A stretch of DNA of 64,000 nucleotides from Fasciola hepatica (lineage: Eukaryota; Platyhelminthes; Trematoda; Plagiorchiida; Fasciolidae), in contig CANUEZ040000105.1 of NCBI GenBank assembly GCA_948099385.1, positions 434,001-498,000 on the forward strand, given 5' to 3'. Positions within the stretch are counted from its first letter, which is position 1. Each line of letters opens with the position of its first letter. Below are positions 23,445 to 34,081 of the stretch, piece after piece. Both the position numbers and the translations under genes were made by a program. The notes below the pieces were generated by a model. The model saw nothing but the letters and a program-made list of their open reading frames with translations. It did no database searches and was not told where the DNA came from.

Positions 23445-26434
23445 CTGTACCCATAAATACACAGCTCAGTATTCTAGCTCATTTTATCATCGCCTCTGGA
23501 TACTCACGTCCAATTGGAAAATAATTAGATTTTGACGTTTGGCATTGGTGAGCTGAGTCCAATATATTTTTCAATTCGGAGACTGGCTTCCGGCTCATAG
23601 GTAATGAAAAAAGGTACATATAACGATCGTTATGACATCCCATCCAGTATGTTGTCAAACTGATTTTCTCTCTCATATTCGCTGGAATTTTGATGAAGCA
23701 TTCATGTATCTGTTCGTTGTAAAACCAAAGGGAGTAATAGAGTCATTAGGTCTGGTATTTTCCTTACAATGCGTTCTGCAATAACCAAACAGAAAACATG
23801 GTTCAATTCCCAATGAGTATATTGCAGTACACAGGTTCCGGCTCATCCGCGCAGCTGTAAACTATTAGGCGCATGCAGTTTTCAACATTCTAATTACCTC
23901 TTTTCGAATAGCATACCGCCAATTGAAAAATTCCACCCCCTCACAATTTGTAAATTTGGGGTTATCTTCTTTCGGGTATTTGAAAATTCCAGCAACAACT
24001 GATTTTTAGCATAAATTGAATACGTCTTAGTGTTTATTACAGGAATGCACACTGATCAAGTGGAAGGGTGAATAACTATGTAGTTGTAATGAAAAAAGCG
24101 TAAATCAAATGCTCAGCATGAAGACAACTCACAGTTTTGTTTACGTCTTATTGTAGCACCTGGATGATAAATTAGTGTAGTTATGAAAATATTATAAAGA
24201 TGACTAATTTTTATCTACGGACAATTTTCTTTTCCAATGTTTGGCACGGGAAAACACTAGTTGCAATTGAATCAAATGAAGTTTCAAGTCATACTCATCA
24301 AGATTTGGTTTGAAATCATAAAATTTGATTAAGGGCGTTCATGGGAGTAGCAGGGATTTGAAATCCAGTGAAAGGGGATAGGAATTTCATGGATTAGACG
24401 AAGATAGTTACCTGTCACGTGAATGAAATTAACAGGCTTTATCTCCTTTGACTTCATCCAATTGTGAATCTCACGGTTTACTTCTTGGACCTCATGATCC
24501 AAACATACCTTTTCCACATTTGAATCCGATCCTTTGACAGCAAAGAACATGTGAAACTTGCCATTTCTCCTGTGTGTAAAATCATCTTCACATCCCAAAT
24601 ATTGTCTTCCTAATGTACTACTCGCATAAAAACCAAGTAACGAAATCTTCAAGGGAAGAGATTTGGAGGTTAGTTTGTAATTTTCTGTGGGTTATAATTT
24701 ATTCAGATTTGCTTACAAACACAATCACTTACGAATTCACAAGCCGAGACGTCTTTGTTATTCCAAGTGGCGTTCAGCAAAAGTCCCATATTTTGCACTG
24801 GTGTTTCACTGCCTAATTCACTTGAAATATCGACTTCAAAGTCTGCAACGGGAATCACATGGGTTGAAAAATGTAATCAGCTTCAGCGTGATTAGTCTAC
24901 TCCAATATAAATTGTAAGCAGCCAGACAACATGGCTGGTGGGTACACCATACTGCGAAAAGCTTGTTGGAGCTTACCAATTATGCTCCAATCATTATCTA
25001 GTGTGAAATACAAAGAAGGATTTATTGAGAAGAATACGTCATTGAAGTTCTCACAGTTGGTTCATCAAACAAAGAATAAGGTGTGACGGAAATAATCTTA
25101 CACTCAGTAGGCGCACCGGATGTTTTGTATATGAATTGAATGTAAACAAGTGCACATAATATCTCGCTTGTATACATGCTGTTCCAACGTTGATCAACGA
25201 CGAACATAAAAAAGCGTCTACACAGCTGCTTTATATGTGGCAAAATGTGTGCCCACGCAGACACAGTATCGATCACTGTGTATGTGTGACGATCGATGGG
25301 CGAAATGATTTTAGCTAATATCGTTATGTTCTATTTGACCGAATCAAATGTGTTGAATGGTCAGCTGAATTCACCACACTGTTCCCACGGATAATTTGTT
25401 GGTGATCATTTGGTTTCAAGTATAAATGTGACCAGACGATTTCTGACAGTGCACCAGGAATAAAATCACAGTTGTTAGGCAGTGCCGAACCTAATTTATT
25501 TCTCACAATTTTATTCATTTTGAAGAAGAATCTGCCGATCCAATATTGAAAGTGCAGTTATCAAGCGAGGTTTAGGTTTAGAATATTCGGCTCGGGGACA
25601 ACTAACTATATGCTGTTCATGAGATATACATATATATACATCACACTGCACATGGATTCAGGTATGGTGCCATCATGAACAACAAAGAAAAAACGGTACA
25701 TTCAAATTTAGCGTGTTGATATCTCAAAAGAAGACCCTTTTAAAAAGTTGTTGTCAGCAGCAAGAAAAATCGAAATGCCCAGTGTAACACCACACCACTC
25801 AGATGATATTACTCAAGGTTTCTCAAAAACGTGAAGCTTCTTGGCCCGATTGTTTCAACCAAGAAATTGCGTTTTTCATTTTTGTAAATATTAACCGGAA
25901 AACAGAACATTTTGTTTCTCACTGCACTCACTCCCATCGACCAAATAGATTGTGACGCACTCGTACGACTGAGCAATACCCAATGGAAGCTGAAGAAACA
26001 ATCCCATTCATCGCATGCACCAACAACTTTGAGCAAGTAAACCACAAAAGGAAATAATTTTCTTTAATTTTCTGCTGACACTGTCAAATGTGACCCCAGG
26101 AACCAAGCCGTGTTTCCACTGGAATTGCCATCTGATTCTGTTTCAACGCAAAGGAAAACTGTCAGAAACTGATCACGCATTCTAAATGCAACTGTTACTT
26201 TGAAAAAAGAAACAGATTTAAATGAGGAAGTAATCATGAAATCCTACCGAATTCCTCCGGTATTGCCAGGGATTCAAAGTTCTAAGAATGAAGTTACAAA
26301 GGTCAGCTTGGGGTACTTTCCGAAGAATTCTGAAGGATATCACGTTGACTATTTTCCTTCCTTGCACGGAAACACAGATTCCATTAACCCATGAGGAGTA
26401 ACATCGTGGAATCGTGCAACATTCATTGAATGTT
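23263..26434 (-). CDS. Unrecognised multi-exon gene, copy 2 (nine 3' exons)
   Basis: Function is unknown and I recognise no family. Nine minus-strand exons chain with matching splice phases: E1 26248-26434, E2 25932-25968, E3 25102-25275, E4 24977-24997, E5 24733-24842, E6 24412-24646, E7 23898-23998, E8 23508-23709 and E9 23263-23444. Every intron is GT-AG, and sizes are 279, 656, 104, 134, 86, 413, 188 and 63 nt. E1 begins with one nucleotide of a split codon, so at least one upstream exon is missing and the start codon was not found. About 415 residues are visible. They contain many cysteines, most dense in E9, and an N-A-T glycosylation sequon in E5, with no clear membrane helix. A secreted or lumenal protein is therefore an inference. 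The same exons, with identical lengths, recur in copies 1 and 3. The E1 and E2 boundaries are the least certain; E5 to E9 are the firmest. Confidence 0.68.
23508..23709 (-). CDS. Gene copy 2, exon E8 (202 nt)
   Basis: The acceptor is a pyrimidine-rich stretch ending CAACGAACAG and the donor is GTGAGT. It runs phase 0 to phase 1. The frame includes HECFIKIP, TTYWMGCHNDRY and AHQCQ, with three cysteines. Copy 3 is almost identical. Confidence 0.66.
23898..23998 (-). CDS. Gene copy 2, exon E7 (101 nt)
   Basis: The acceptor is AAAAATCAG, with only a modest pyrimidine tract, and the donor is GTAATT. It runs phase 1 to phase 0, matching E6 and E8. It encodes FKYPKEDNPKFTNCEG and FFNWRYAIRKE. This is too short to be found as an ORF. 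Copy 3 carries the same exon with a Glu-to-Lys change. Confidence 0.62.
24412..24646 (-). CDS. Gene copy 2, exon E6 (235 nt)
   Basis: The acceptor is CTCTTCCCTTGAAG and the donor is CAG|GTAACT. It runs phase 0 to phase 1. The open frame has 78 codons and contains NGKFHMFFA and CLDHE, both conserved in all three copies, with two cysteines. Length is 235 nt in each copy although copies 1 and 2 differ at about a third of the residues. Confidence 0.72.
24733..24842 (-). CDS. Gene copy 2, exon E5 (110 nt)
   Basis: This is one of the clearest exons. The acceptor is CCCGTTGCAG and the donor is a perfect GTAAGTG. It runs phase 1 to phase 0. It encodes DFEVDISSELGSE, then LLNATWN with an N-glycosylation sequon, then SACEF. 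Copies 2 and 3 encode the same residues here, and copy 1 differs at four. Confidence 0.72.
24977..24997 (-). CDS. Gene copy 2, micro-exon E4 (21 nt)
   Basis: The tract CTTTGTATTTCACACTAG forms a strong acceptor and GTAAGC is the donor. The exon is 21 nt, phase 1 to phase 1, so it can be skipped or repeated without changing frame. It encodes a Y/N-D-W-S-I-I stretch. A longer alternative starting at a more distal AG would keep the same end phase. Micro-exons of this size are well known in schistosome genes. Confidence 0.55.
25102..25275 (-). CDS. Gene copy 2, predicted exon E3 (174 nt)
   Basis: The acceptor is ACACACATACACAG and the donor is GTAAGA. The exon runs phase 1 to phase 1. The frame is open for 58 codons, includes DTVSAWAHI and VVDQRWNSM, and is intact in all three copies. 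The open frame continues a little upstream of the acceptor, so the 5' boundary could be further out. Confidence 0.55.
25932..25968 (-). CDS. Gene copy 2, predicted exon E2 (37 nt)
   Basis: This short exon encodes SYECVTIYLVDG plus one nucleotide. The acceptor is a pyrimidine-rich tract ending GCTCAG and the donor is GTGAGT. It runs phase 0 to phase 1, which fits E1 before it and E3 after it. The donor GTGAGT is followed directly by GCAG, so an alternative longer exon in the same frame is possible. Confidence 0.45.
26248..26434 (-). CDS. Gene copy 2, predicted exon E1 (187 nt)
   Basis: The acceptor has a pyrimidine-rich tract ending in TATATCAG at 26435-26442. The donor is GTAGGA, which is weaker than consensus. 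The exon starts with one nucleotide of a split codon and ends in phase 0. The frame is open and contains CTIPRCY and PQADLCNF, both shared with copies 1 and 3. An open plus-strand frame overlaps it, but the splice signals and the frame shared between copies favour the minus strand. Confidence 0.5.
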
Positions 26435-28299
26435 CTGATATAGAAAGTGATAGGAACCCAAATTGACATCACGTGTCAACTGGTCATGCAACTGACCACT
26501 ACCGTCATATGGAGATACATACGAAAAACAAGTATATGAGTAACATTGGACAGGTAACTCAAAAATGTTATCTGGATGATTGTCGTTTCCATGTCTGAAG
26601 TGGGTTTTGCTTCATTGAACTGGCACGTGAGTCGGGTGGAACGGATTCATCGGGTACCTCCAATCACTCTGCATAATGGCAATCGGATATGATAACATGA
26701 AAAGATCCGTGTGAGGAACATAAGGCCAATGTTGCAAAAGCACGCACATTCTCGAATAGTGTGATAACTAGTCAGACGAGAGTAAGTCCAGGCCTGCTAT
26801 AAAAAAGAATGGCGGTAGAGAAATTTAATTATCTGGCTGCGTAGGTGGTGAGCAAATGATCGGAGACCCTGGAATAGTATTAGTCAGGCAATAAGTATTT
26901 AGGAGGACGGTTGATAAAAATGTGATTAAATTACCAACGACCTGGAGAGTTAGAATTCTTGATCCACGCAAACGTTCTTTCTTGTATGATGGAGGCTAAA
27001 AATGTGATTGCAACGTAGCTATTAAAAAAAAACAGGAATCTGTGCAATTTATTCTAGCGGTGAAATGGAGGAAATTGCGGTTTGCGGTAAATTTGTAGGT
27101 ATGGATTGAGGAAGGAATCCATACAGGAAGTATTTTAGGCACGAGGAGTCATAATCTTTTATTATACAAGATCTACTTACATTTTTCGCATTCATCAGTT
27201 CAAAACTTCAAGCTGGAATCGAACCGTTGACACTCTGCTTAGAGGAAAAATGTTTAAACACACAATCCTAACCGTCAATAACACGGACGCCCAATTTGTG
27301 CAGCATCTACCCGGTAAGCAGACTGTCATCGGTTCGGTTCCCTGGGCTGTTGATTGTGAAAAATGCAAGGGGATATTCCACTTCGCAATCCATATGGACT
27401 GGGAAATTAGGAACTTTATAATAATTGTCCTTAGATGCAGAATAGAGTGTACATTTCTTGCAAAACTGAATGATGATGCTAGTGCTGGTTCGGTTTTCAG
27501 AAAATTTACTTGTTACTTATAACAAATTACCTCATTTAACCGTCTAGTCAGATTTGTTATGTGCAGTGCTCATAGAATGTTTGAAACTCGGAAGCAGGAC
27601 ACGACGAACATTGAACAAAACGATTTTTTTTCTTATTTGTCAAAGGATAGTACCGAAATCCGAGATTCTGACAGACTAGAAGTGTAGAAATATGGGCAAA
27701 AATGAGTCCGGTCTAACATCGTTCTAGATTGAATTCTGCTTGACCACGATGAGATGTGTCGTAAACCCGGCGCCATTTTGCTATATGCAATCGACATGAC
27801 CGCGATTATAAGGCGTTACTCATTCACTGGTACAATCGTATTTATAAGGACCGTCTACTGATGAGATTTTGGACGGATACTGCTTCCGTATTGGACACAA
27901 TATTTACCCTTGAATCTAGAGCACAGACTGTAATTGAGCGATCCATTTATTCCAGCAACATGCCCAGAGTGAACCAATATGAGTGCTGAAGTCAACGCAA
28001 GTCAATGGATAATTTCATGTATTCAGCAGCGGGTGACCATTAACTAATAACGAGAAGTGAGAGACAATCAGGCGGATGATAACACTTCGGCTGGCAAACA
28101 AGATGAACATCGAACTGATCGATCGAAACTTGAAGTAAAACTCCTAATGGTCCTCCACATTTTCAGATCAAGAACAGGATTGAAGATTGCTTAGGACTGC
28201 AACAGACCGAACCTCCGTGTACTTAGTCCAACGATGACTTCAGATTGGCGACCAGAGAATGTGCAAAACCTTGTTGGTTAATAAAGGAAATTTATTTAC
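26435..28299. other. Stretch upstream of gene copy 2
   Basis: Contains the diverged tRNA-like remnant (27208-27292). The missing 5' exons may lie here or further right, but I could not fix any. Confidence 0.4.
27208..27292 (-). repeat. tRNA-derived remnant, copy 2
   Basis: B box GGTTCGATTCC at 27215-27225 on the minus strand. The rest is more decayed than at 4546-4630. Confidence 0.38.
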
Positions 28300-28370
28300 C
28301 CCGGAAGAGCTCAATTCTGTTAGCGCAAATCTCAATAACATTGGAGGACATTTCCATGAAATTCGGTGTT
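28300..28370 (-). CDS. Candidate 71-nt exon, copy 2
   Basis: Strong acceptor (CACATCTCCCCAAG) and a GTAAAT donor. One frame, with NFMEMSSNVIEICAN, stays open in copy 3 (58352-58422), where the other frame is stopped. Copy 1 has lost the donor. The link to the main gene is unproven. Confidence 0.28.
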
Positions 28371-28484
28371 CTTGGGGAGATGTGACAGTCGGGTCAATTA
28401 AAAAATGTCACTAAATTTATTGTAAGAGCTGGATTTCCGGCGGAAGGTTCATCAATACTTACGAAGTGGAATATATTCATTTAC

Positions 28485-28554
28485 CATTTTATAATTAGAA
28501 AACAAGAACGAGATACTTCATTCAAGCAGTGGTAACAAAAGACTAATAAATACA
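28485..28554 (-). CDS. Candidate 70-nt exon, copy 2
   Basis: As at 5921-5990. Same length and signals in all three copies. Confidence 0.28.
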
Positions 28555-30887
28555 CTACGAGAGAGAATTTTCTCATTTCATCCTTAATCGGCAATGGATG
28601 GTGGGCGTTTGTCACAAAATGGGATGGGACATACAAAAACAACGATCGAATATCTAATAGAAGAAAAACTTGATTTCTGACGACTGAATTCAGCTTCCAA
28701 TCAGAATGGCTATTTCTTCTAATGTGCACTCATGATAGTGAATAAATGGCCAAGATGTTGTTTTTTGATCTTTCAGTGTAGATTCAATTCCTCCGCGGTG
28801 ATTTGTTCAATGTCAACAGCTCAGTAGTGGACCGATTGCTTTGTCAGAACGCTATTTGGGTTACCATTCCCCTCTGCAACTCAGTGGTGCGCTTTGCACA
28901 TGAGCCACTTCGTTGTATGTGCTGCAAAGTCATGTGGAATAAAAGTCTTTTTATCGGCAAACTCGTACAAGTTAAAGTTTTCCTAATCGTCTATTGCTAC
29001 TGTTCTGCTGAGTTCATATTGAACCCGTTCAAGTCAATCCACTCTTGACGCGTTCCTTGTCACCATTTCATATTGACGATCACGAGGACAAAACTTCGAT
29101 AAACACAATGATGCTGAAAATTCAATCATGCAAGACACCAAGTTAAACTTGGAATACTTTCCGTAACTTTGGCAACGCACATATATTTCAAACTGGAACT
29201 ATAGAATCGACGAAATCCTTATTTTGAGGAATACATTCCTCATAATTAGTCATCATATCGTTATGCGGAATCGACTGTTCCAGTCCGCACGAAATGTGAT
29301 ATTCACAGGTTCCTCGTGCAGATTTCATTCTATTTGGATGAGAGCTTTGAATTTACCAAGTGCTTCCATAAAGATTGAGTCTTGTATATATGGTGCTGTG
29401 TTTCGGGTGTACAAGAGTCCGGTGCGTCAAACATACAGAATTGTAGTGTTAAGGAAGAATGTATCAATAGAAATCTAACTCCCACATTCACAATGTATTT
29501 CTACTTTATTAGATAATGACTTCGGATATCTGAACACATTACACAGCACGAAAGTGGCTTCGTGTGTCGGAAAACTTTATGATGTGATCGGATTAGTAGC
29601 TTGAATTCCAGCGAGATCCCACGTTACGCTGCCTACCAGGCCCAACTACAATAACTTAACACGGGATGAATTATACGTGGGCTCAACTCCCTACCCATCT
29701 GCGTGCTACACAACACATGGGCTTTGCGAGTAAATGGCGTAGTAGTTGAATTTTGAAACAAATTACTCGAAAGCTAGTTAGTGGGCAGTACGTATGACCC
29801 TATGTATGTTTCATAGATAGATTATGAATACGGTATCTGCCTCACTATCATGTGGGAACTATCGTTGATGACAACTAAACACTGTATACGAATTAACGGT
29901 GACTGGACTGTGAAAGCTTTCAAGGGAAGGAATCAATCCACCTCCAGTTTAGAAGCGAATCAGTGGTTTGATTTCCGATACAAATGTACACCAGGTATTC
30001 TGGGGCAGCACGTGGTCGTTGCTGAATCCTCGTCCCAGGCTGTGTCATAGACACACAACTTGAGTCTGGTGCTTCCGACTGAACAGTTGGTCGGATAACG
30101 TAAGTTTAGCATGTGAAAGTTGAAGTTCACAGTTCAATCCATCAAACGAGAATCCCATCGATCGCACACACTACCCAGAAATAATTGCGAGATACATAAA
30201 TATCTAAGGTGTTTGATTGACCCTGGTTTTGGAAAGATATAGATTTTCGGCTGGTTTCTTAGTCACGTGATGTCGTACGTTTTAAACGAACATCTTGGAT
30301 AACTGCTCTTGTTTCATTACACTGACGTCCATCTTACACGGGCGCATTCGATACTCGTCGTCTTCACACTGTTCAATACCCCACTCCAACAGTGACTTGT
30401 GGCTCACTTCATTGAAACTAATATTCATTGACATATATCACACGTTTGAACGATATTTGTTCTGTTTATCATGCTTCCTGTGCGCTTATGTTCAATAAAC
30501 AACCCTCTTACAGGAGTGGTTTCTTTCAGCTGACCCAATACAGAGCACAACAATGATGATATTTCTTCCCCATTTCGAGCGATCTACACACCGCAAATTA
30601 CGACAGTTTAAAGTTATCAAAACCGTGTACGAATAAACTTAAACACCTCCATACATAGGTCGAGATTCGCGTGCGGAAAAACGCTATTGAAGTTTTAGAA
30701 ATGAACAATGGAAAAAGAGATTTTCTCTTCTTTTATTCAACTTTTGTCTTCTGTCCCCAGATCGGTTTCTTGAAAGGAAACTCGTTCAAAGAATGCCCAA
30801 AAATCACCGAAGAAACTATAAAGAAGAAAGATTTACTTATTGGTTAACCATTTGAAGGTGATACGATAGGTGAAATCCTAAATCAAA
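28555..30887. other. Shared non-coding stretch, copy 2
   Basis: Equivalent of 8466-10700. Small frames only. The segment 28800-29165 is unusually close to copy 1. Confidence 0.45.
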
Positions 30888-31320
30888 TTGATGCCGCCAT
30901 CTTACATTCTGTTTCCTGGTACTCTTCTGATCCACATTCAAAACAAGGATAAACTGCTGATGCTGACCTCATCAATGGTTCTGTGCTCTTTCAGATGTGT
31001 TCGTGACGCATCTTATGTGGGTCAAAAGGCACGACAGCTATCCACTCGGATCAAAGAGCATCACCAAAGCTGGTTAAGCCAAGGACAGACAGCATCGATA
31101 AACAGCGCAATGTTAGCATACTATGTTGACACTAGACATCAGGTTAATCCAAACCCGATTTTCTAAGTTGTGTATTGTGTTCCCCCAAGCAAATATGAGG
31201 GCGTGGGTTTAAGCACTCTAGAGATGGGTGAAGCTATTGGATTCAGGAAACTGACCACAGACTTCTGCGCCCTAAAGCGTGTGATTCAGACACTTCAACT
31301 CCCATGGCCTAGGATCGATC
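30888..31320 (+). mobile_element. Penelope-like GIY-YIG remnant, copy 2
   Basis: Same fragment as in copy 1, with the 92-residue frame at 30888-31166. The second frame at 31170-31367 keeps LEMGEAIGFRKL and QTLQLPW, the C-terminal Penelope signature, better than copy 1 does. Confidence 0.68.
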
Positions 31321-31739
31321 GAGTCCGAATGAATCTGTCTTCCTGTCACGCAGAGAGCGTAAGTTAGATAGACCAATCAAATGACAAGGACAAGTCGGTC
31401 GTTGGCAAACCCCTGTCCATGATTGGTGTTTATTCCATGTATATACGCATGGTTTCCGCCTAATGGCTCCCATGTAATTTGTAAACGGCTTAAGAATGAA
31501 TCACTGAAAAGCAATTTTTTCGCCAAATTGGACTTCTGTGTGTAATCGCCATTATCTTGTCCACGACGAAGTTGAATTAGAATGTAGAAACGGGAGATCC
31601 CTGTCGAACACCACCGGTCGTTTCGAAAGTACTAGATAGTTTACCGTAAACTCTTACACGACCAGAAGTATAGAGGTGCAATTATTTCAGTAGATTCACG
31701 AACTTCTGGGACATACCTCTCCAGTGAAGCGCACTAGGA

Positions 31740-32382
31740 AATAGTGAGAAGCCGTGTGATTACGTGGACGAGTTTGTCTGCTTGTTCGCACCTTCGAAAT
31801 GTAAAGTAATGTTGCAACACAGTGGATTTCAACGATTCCGAGTTTGATGTTCAATGTGGAGGAACTAACAATTGTTGACAGATTTAGTCCTATCGACAGT
31901 GGCTTGACGATGGATGGAAGCATGGTATTAGAGATGAGTGCGCATATATCCAAAGCTCAAACAGCGTACGCTGGACTGAAGCACATGTGGTGCCGATCGG
32001 ATATTTCGCAGAAGTTGAAAGGTCATGTTTGCTGTGCCGTGGCATGTTCAGTTTTGTTGCATGGTTGAATTATAATCCTGATAATTTCTACCACAGCTAG
32101 TTCAGCTTAGTGGACTTGATGGTAAGGACACATGTCACGCATGGTAAAGACTCAACTCCTGTACCGTTTCGTGTTTTCCGTGGTACTCCTAGTAAGTGAA
32201 AGAAACTGCTTGGAGGTTATTAGATGGTTGGACAACAGGGAATGCGAAAATGTACAGCGACATTAAGAAAAGTAGGTGCCTCACATCTTCGTGGTTGGGA
32301 TCCAAAAGACCCAGTTGAGTGGATACATAGAAGGATGTGACAGCGAAGCGTGAACAGTGGCCGTCGTGTTGTCACTTTCTAG
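31740..32382 (+). mobile_element. RTE-type LINE remnant, copy 2 (3' end deleted)
   Basis: The 74-residue frame at 31844-32068 carries HISKAQTAYAGLKHMWCR, then KGHVCCAVACSVLLHG. The 3' end and ATG tail are missing: a 494-bp deletion joins TAG at 32380-32382 to downstream sequence. The catalytic YADD region is also deleted. Confidence 0.66.
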
Positions 32383-32401
32383 TAACCACTAGGCTAGTGC
32401 G

Positions 32402-32479
32402 TATTTTGGTGACACTCCTTTGTCGATAATACTGAAATTCGGCATCACAATTTGATAACCCAAACGGCTGATGTCCCAT
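32402..32479 (-). mobile_element. Gypsy-type reverse transcriptase scrap, copy 2
   Basis: Same PFGLSN-containing minus-strand fragment as in copy 1, next to the 494-bp deletion. Confidence 0.43.
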
Positions 32480-32774
32480 GAACTACATCTATTCAACATG
32501 GGCTGGCGCAGGTTACTTCTTCAATTAGACCGAAGACTCACTTATTTTCCTCTATTCCATCAGGTTTTCACGTCGGTCGATAAAGCGAGAATGTTTATTC
32601 TTCGTCCGCTTCCTCAAGCTACACCTTACTTCCGTCAACTGGAAGAGCATACTTTCGCTGATTGTATTTACTCCTTTACATCGCTTTGATTCGCGGGTCT
32701 CTTCAAGTTGTAACTAACTATACTATTTCAACAAACATTGTCGTTCGCCTGTCACACCGACTTTTCCCCGTCTG

Positions 32775-32972
32775 TTGTTAATCGTCAGAGCAGCCGTCAT
32801 TTTATCTGCAATTCTTTTTGTATTTGATCAACCTTCTGCGCACACAGACGACCGCTTTTCGGACAAGAATGATGTGTACTATGAGACTCGTGGAAACGAG
32901 GGAATTGAAGAAAGGAGGATTTCACACCAGAAATTCTCAAAAATTCAGCTGATGCCTGCACCCGGGTTGTGA
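32775..32972 (+). other. Signal-peptide-like small frame, copy 2
   Basis: A h-rich stretch (LLIVRAAVILSAILFVF) is followed by a polar tail with SAHTDDRFSDKN. It resembles a signal peptide plus short secreted chain. There is no ATG (the first codon is TTG), so it would need an upstream exon. Copy 3 differs by five residue changes and one silent change, so constraint is not shown. It may be chance. Confidence 0.25.
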
Positions 32973-33190
32973 GAATAGGACACTGATTTGGGATGTTAGA
33001 GTTTTTGTAAAATCTATGATGAGAATGCGTGGTTTGAACGAACAGACGTGTATAAGAGAGTGAGTTACACTTGAATAGTTCATTGAACCCTAGGCTGATT
33101 GGGGTTTGCACGAGCTTTGCATGCATAATTTACATGGGGTCAGGAGCAAGTCGTACAATTAAACGGACAATTCAGTTGAAAGTCATTCAC

Positions 33191-33234
33191 CAGGCCATTC
33201 TCGAGATCCAGTTGGTACCTATCGACTCTGGATA
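33191..33234 (-). CDS. Candidate 44-nt micro-exon, copy 2
   Basis: Same splice signals and length as at 13609-13652. One frame would read YPESIGTNWISRMA. Confidence 0.28.
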
Positions 33235-34081
33235 CTAAAGTTAGAGGGAGGATGGTTACAAGATATGTGTGAAACGGTTCAGTGACACTAAATTCTAACG
33301 GCGACCAAAACTCTACCCATAGAATTACATCCCACCGCTTGAAGAAAGTATGTTGACAACACCATTTTTCGCTCAAGTTGTTTTCATTCAACAGAAGTTT
33401 GGACAAACAAACAATCTTCCACATTTCATTCAGTATTTTCCGTTGACCAGTATTCCTAGAAGAGGCCCGAAATTTCACAGCGGTGAATAAATAAGACAAA
33501 CGCGTGTGGTGTAAATGGCATGGTTTGTCTAAGAAAATTAATATGGTTTTTTCAATTTTTGTCATCGGAACCCAAATTTAAATTGCAGAACGTGGCTGAT
33601 GAAAGCAAACGTTCGCCAATGCAGATTTGCCGTCAGTCTCCAAGCAAGAAACGTCTAGCTCATCTGACTCAGCTCAACAAATTATTGTGTGCAAGTAAAG
33701 TTGATGTTTTGTGTGATATTGATTTGATTCAGCCGTGGTCAGTTCAAGCGAAACTTCACTGGTTCAAATTATGTTCAGCGTTGTTTATATAAGGACCGAG
33801 TTACCTGGCACACCTAAGAATGGTACACTTTGAGTGGGGTCACATTAAATATGAGTGTGTTTTAGATTTTAGGGTTCAGTGTGTACTTAGAAATCAGTAT
33901 TTACCTCTTATATGGTATATTTTCGAGAAATTCACGGAACTTCGTTGGTTGGAAGGGTTGATAAAGCACAATTATGTTTCAATCACTGGAATGTGTTTTT
34001 TCCAAGATTGACTTTCGGACTATTTACCTGCTCATTGAGGGTGCAGATTGTGCCGCGTTTCAGTAAAATGGATCAAAACAT

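Larger units (their letters stand above)
1..24225. repeat. Tandem unit, copy 1 (left end cut off)
   Basis: Collinear with copy 2 across its whole length apart from listed indels. Period to copy 2 is 24226 bp, measured at exon E6. Unit borders are arbitrary because the array is continuous head to tail. Confidence 0.9.
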
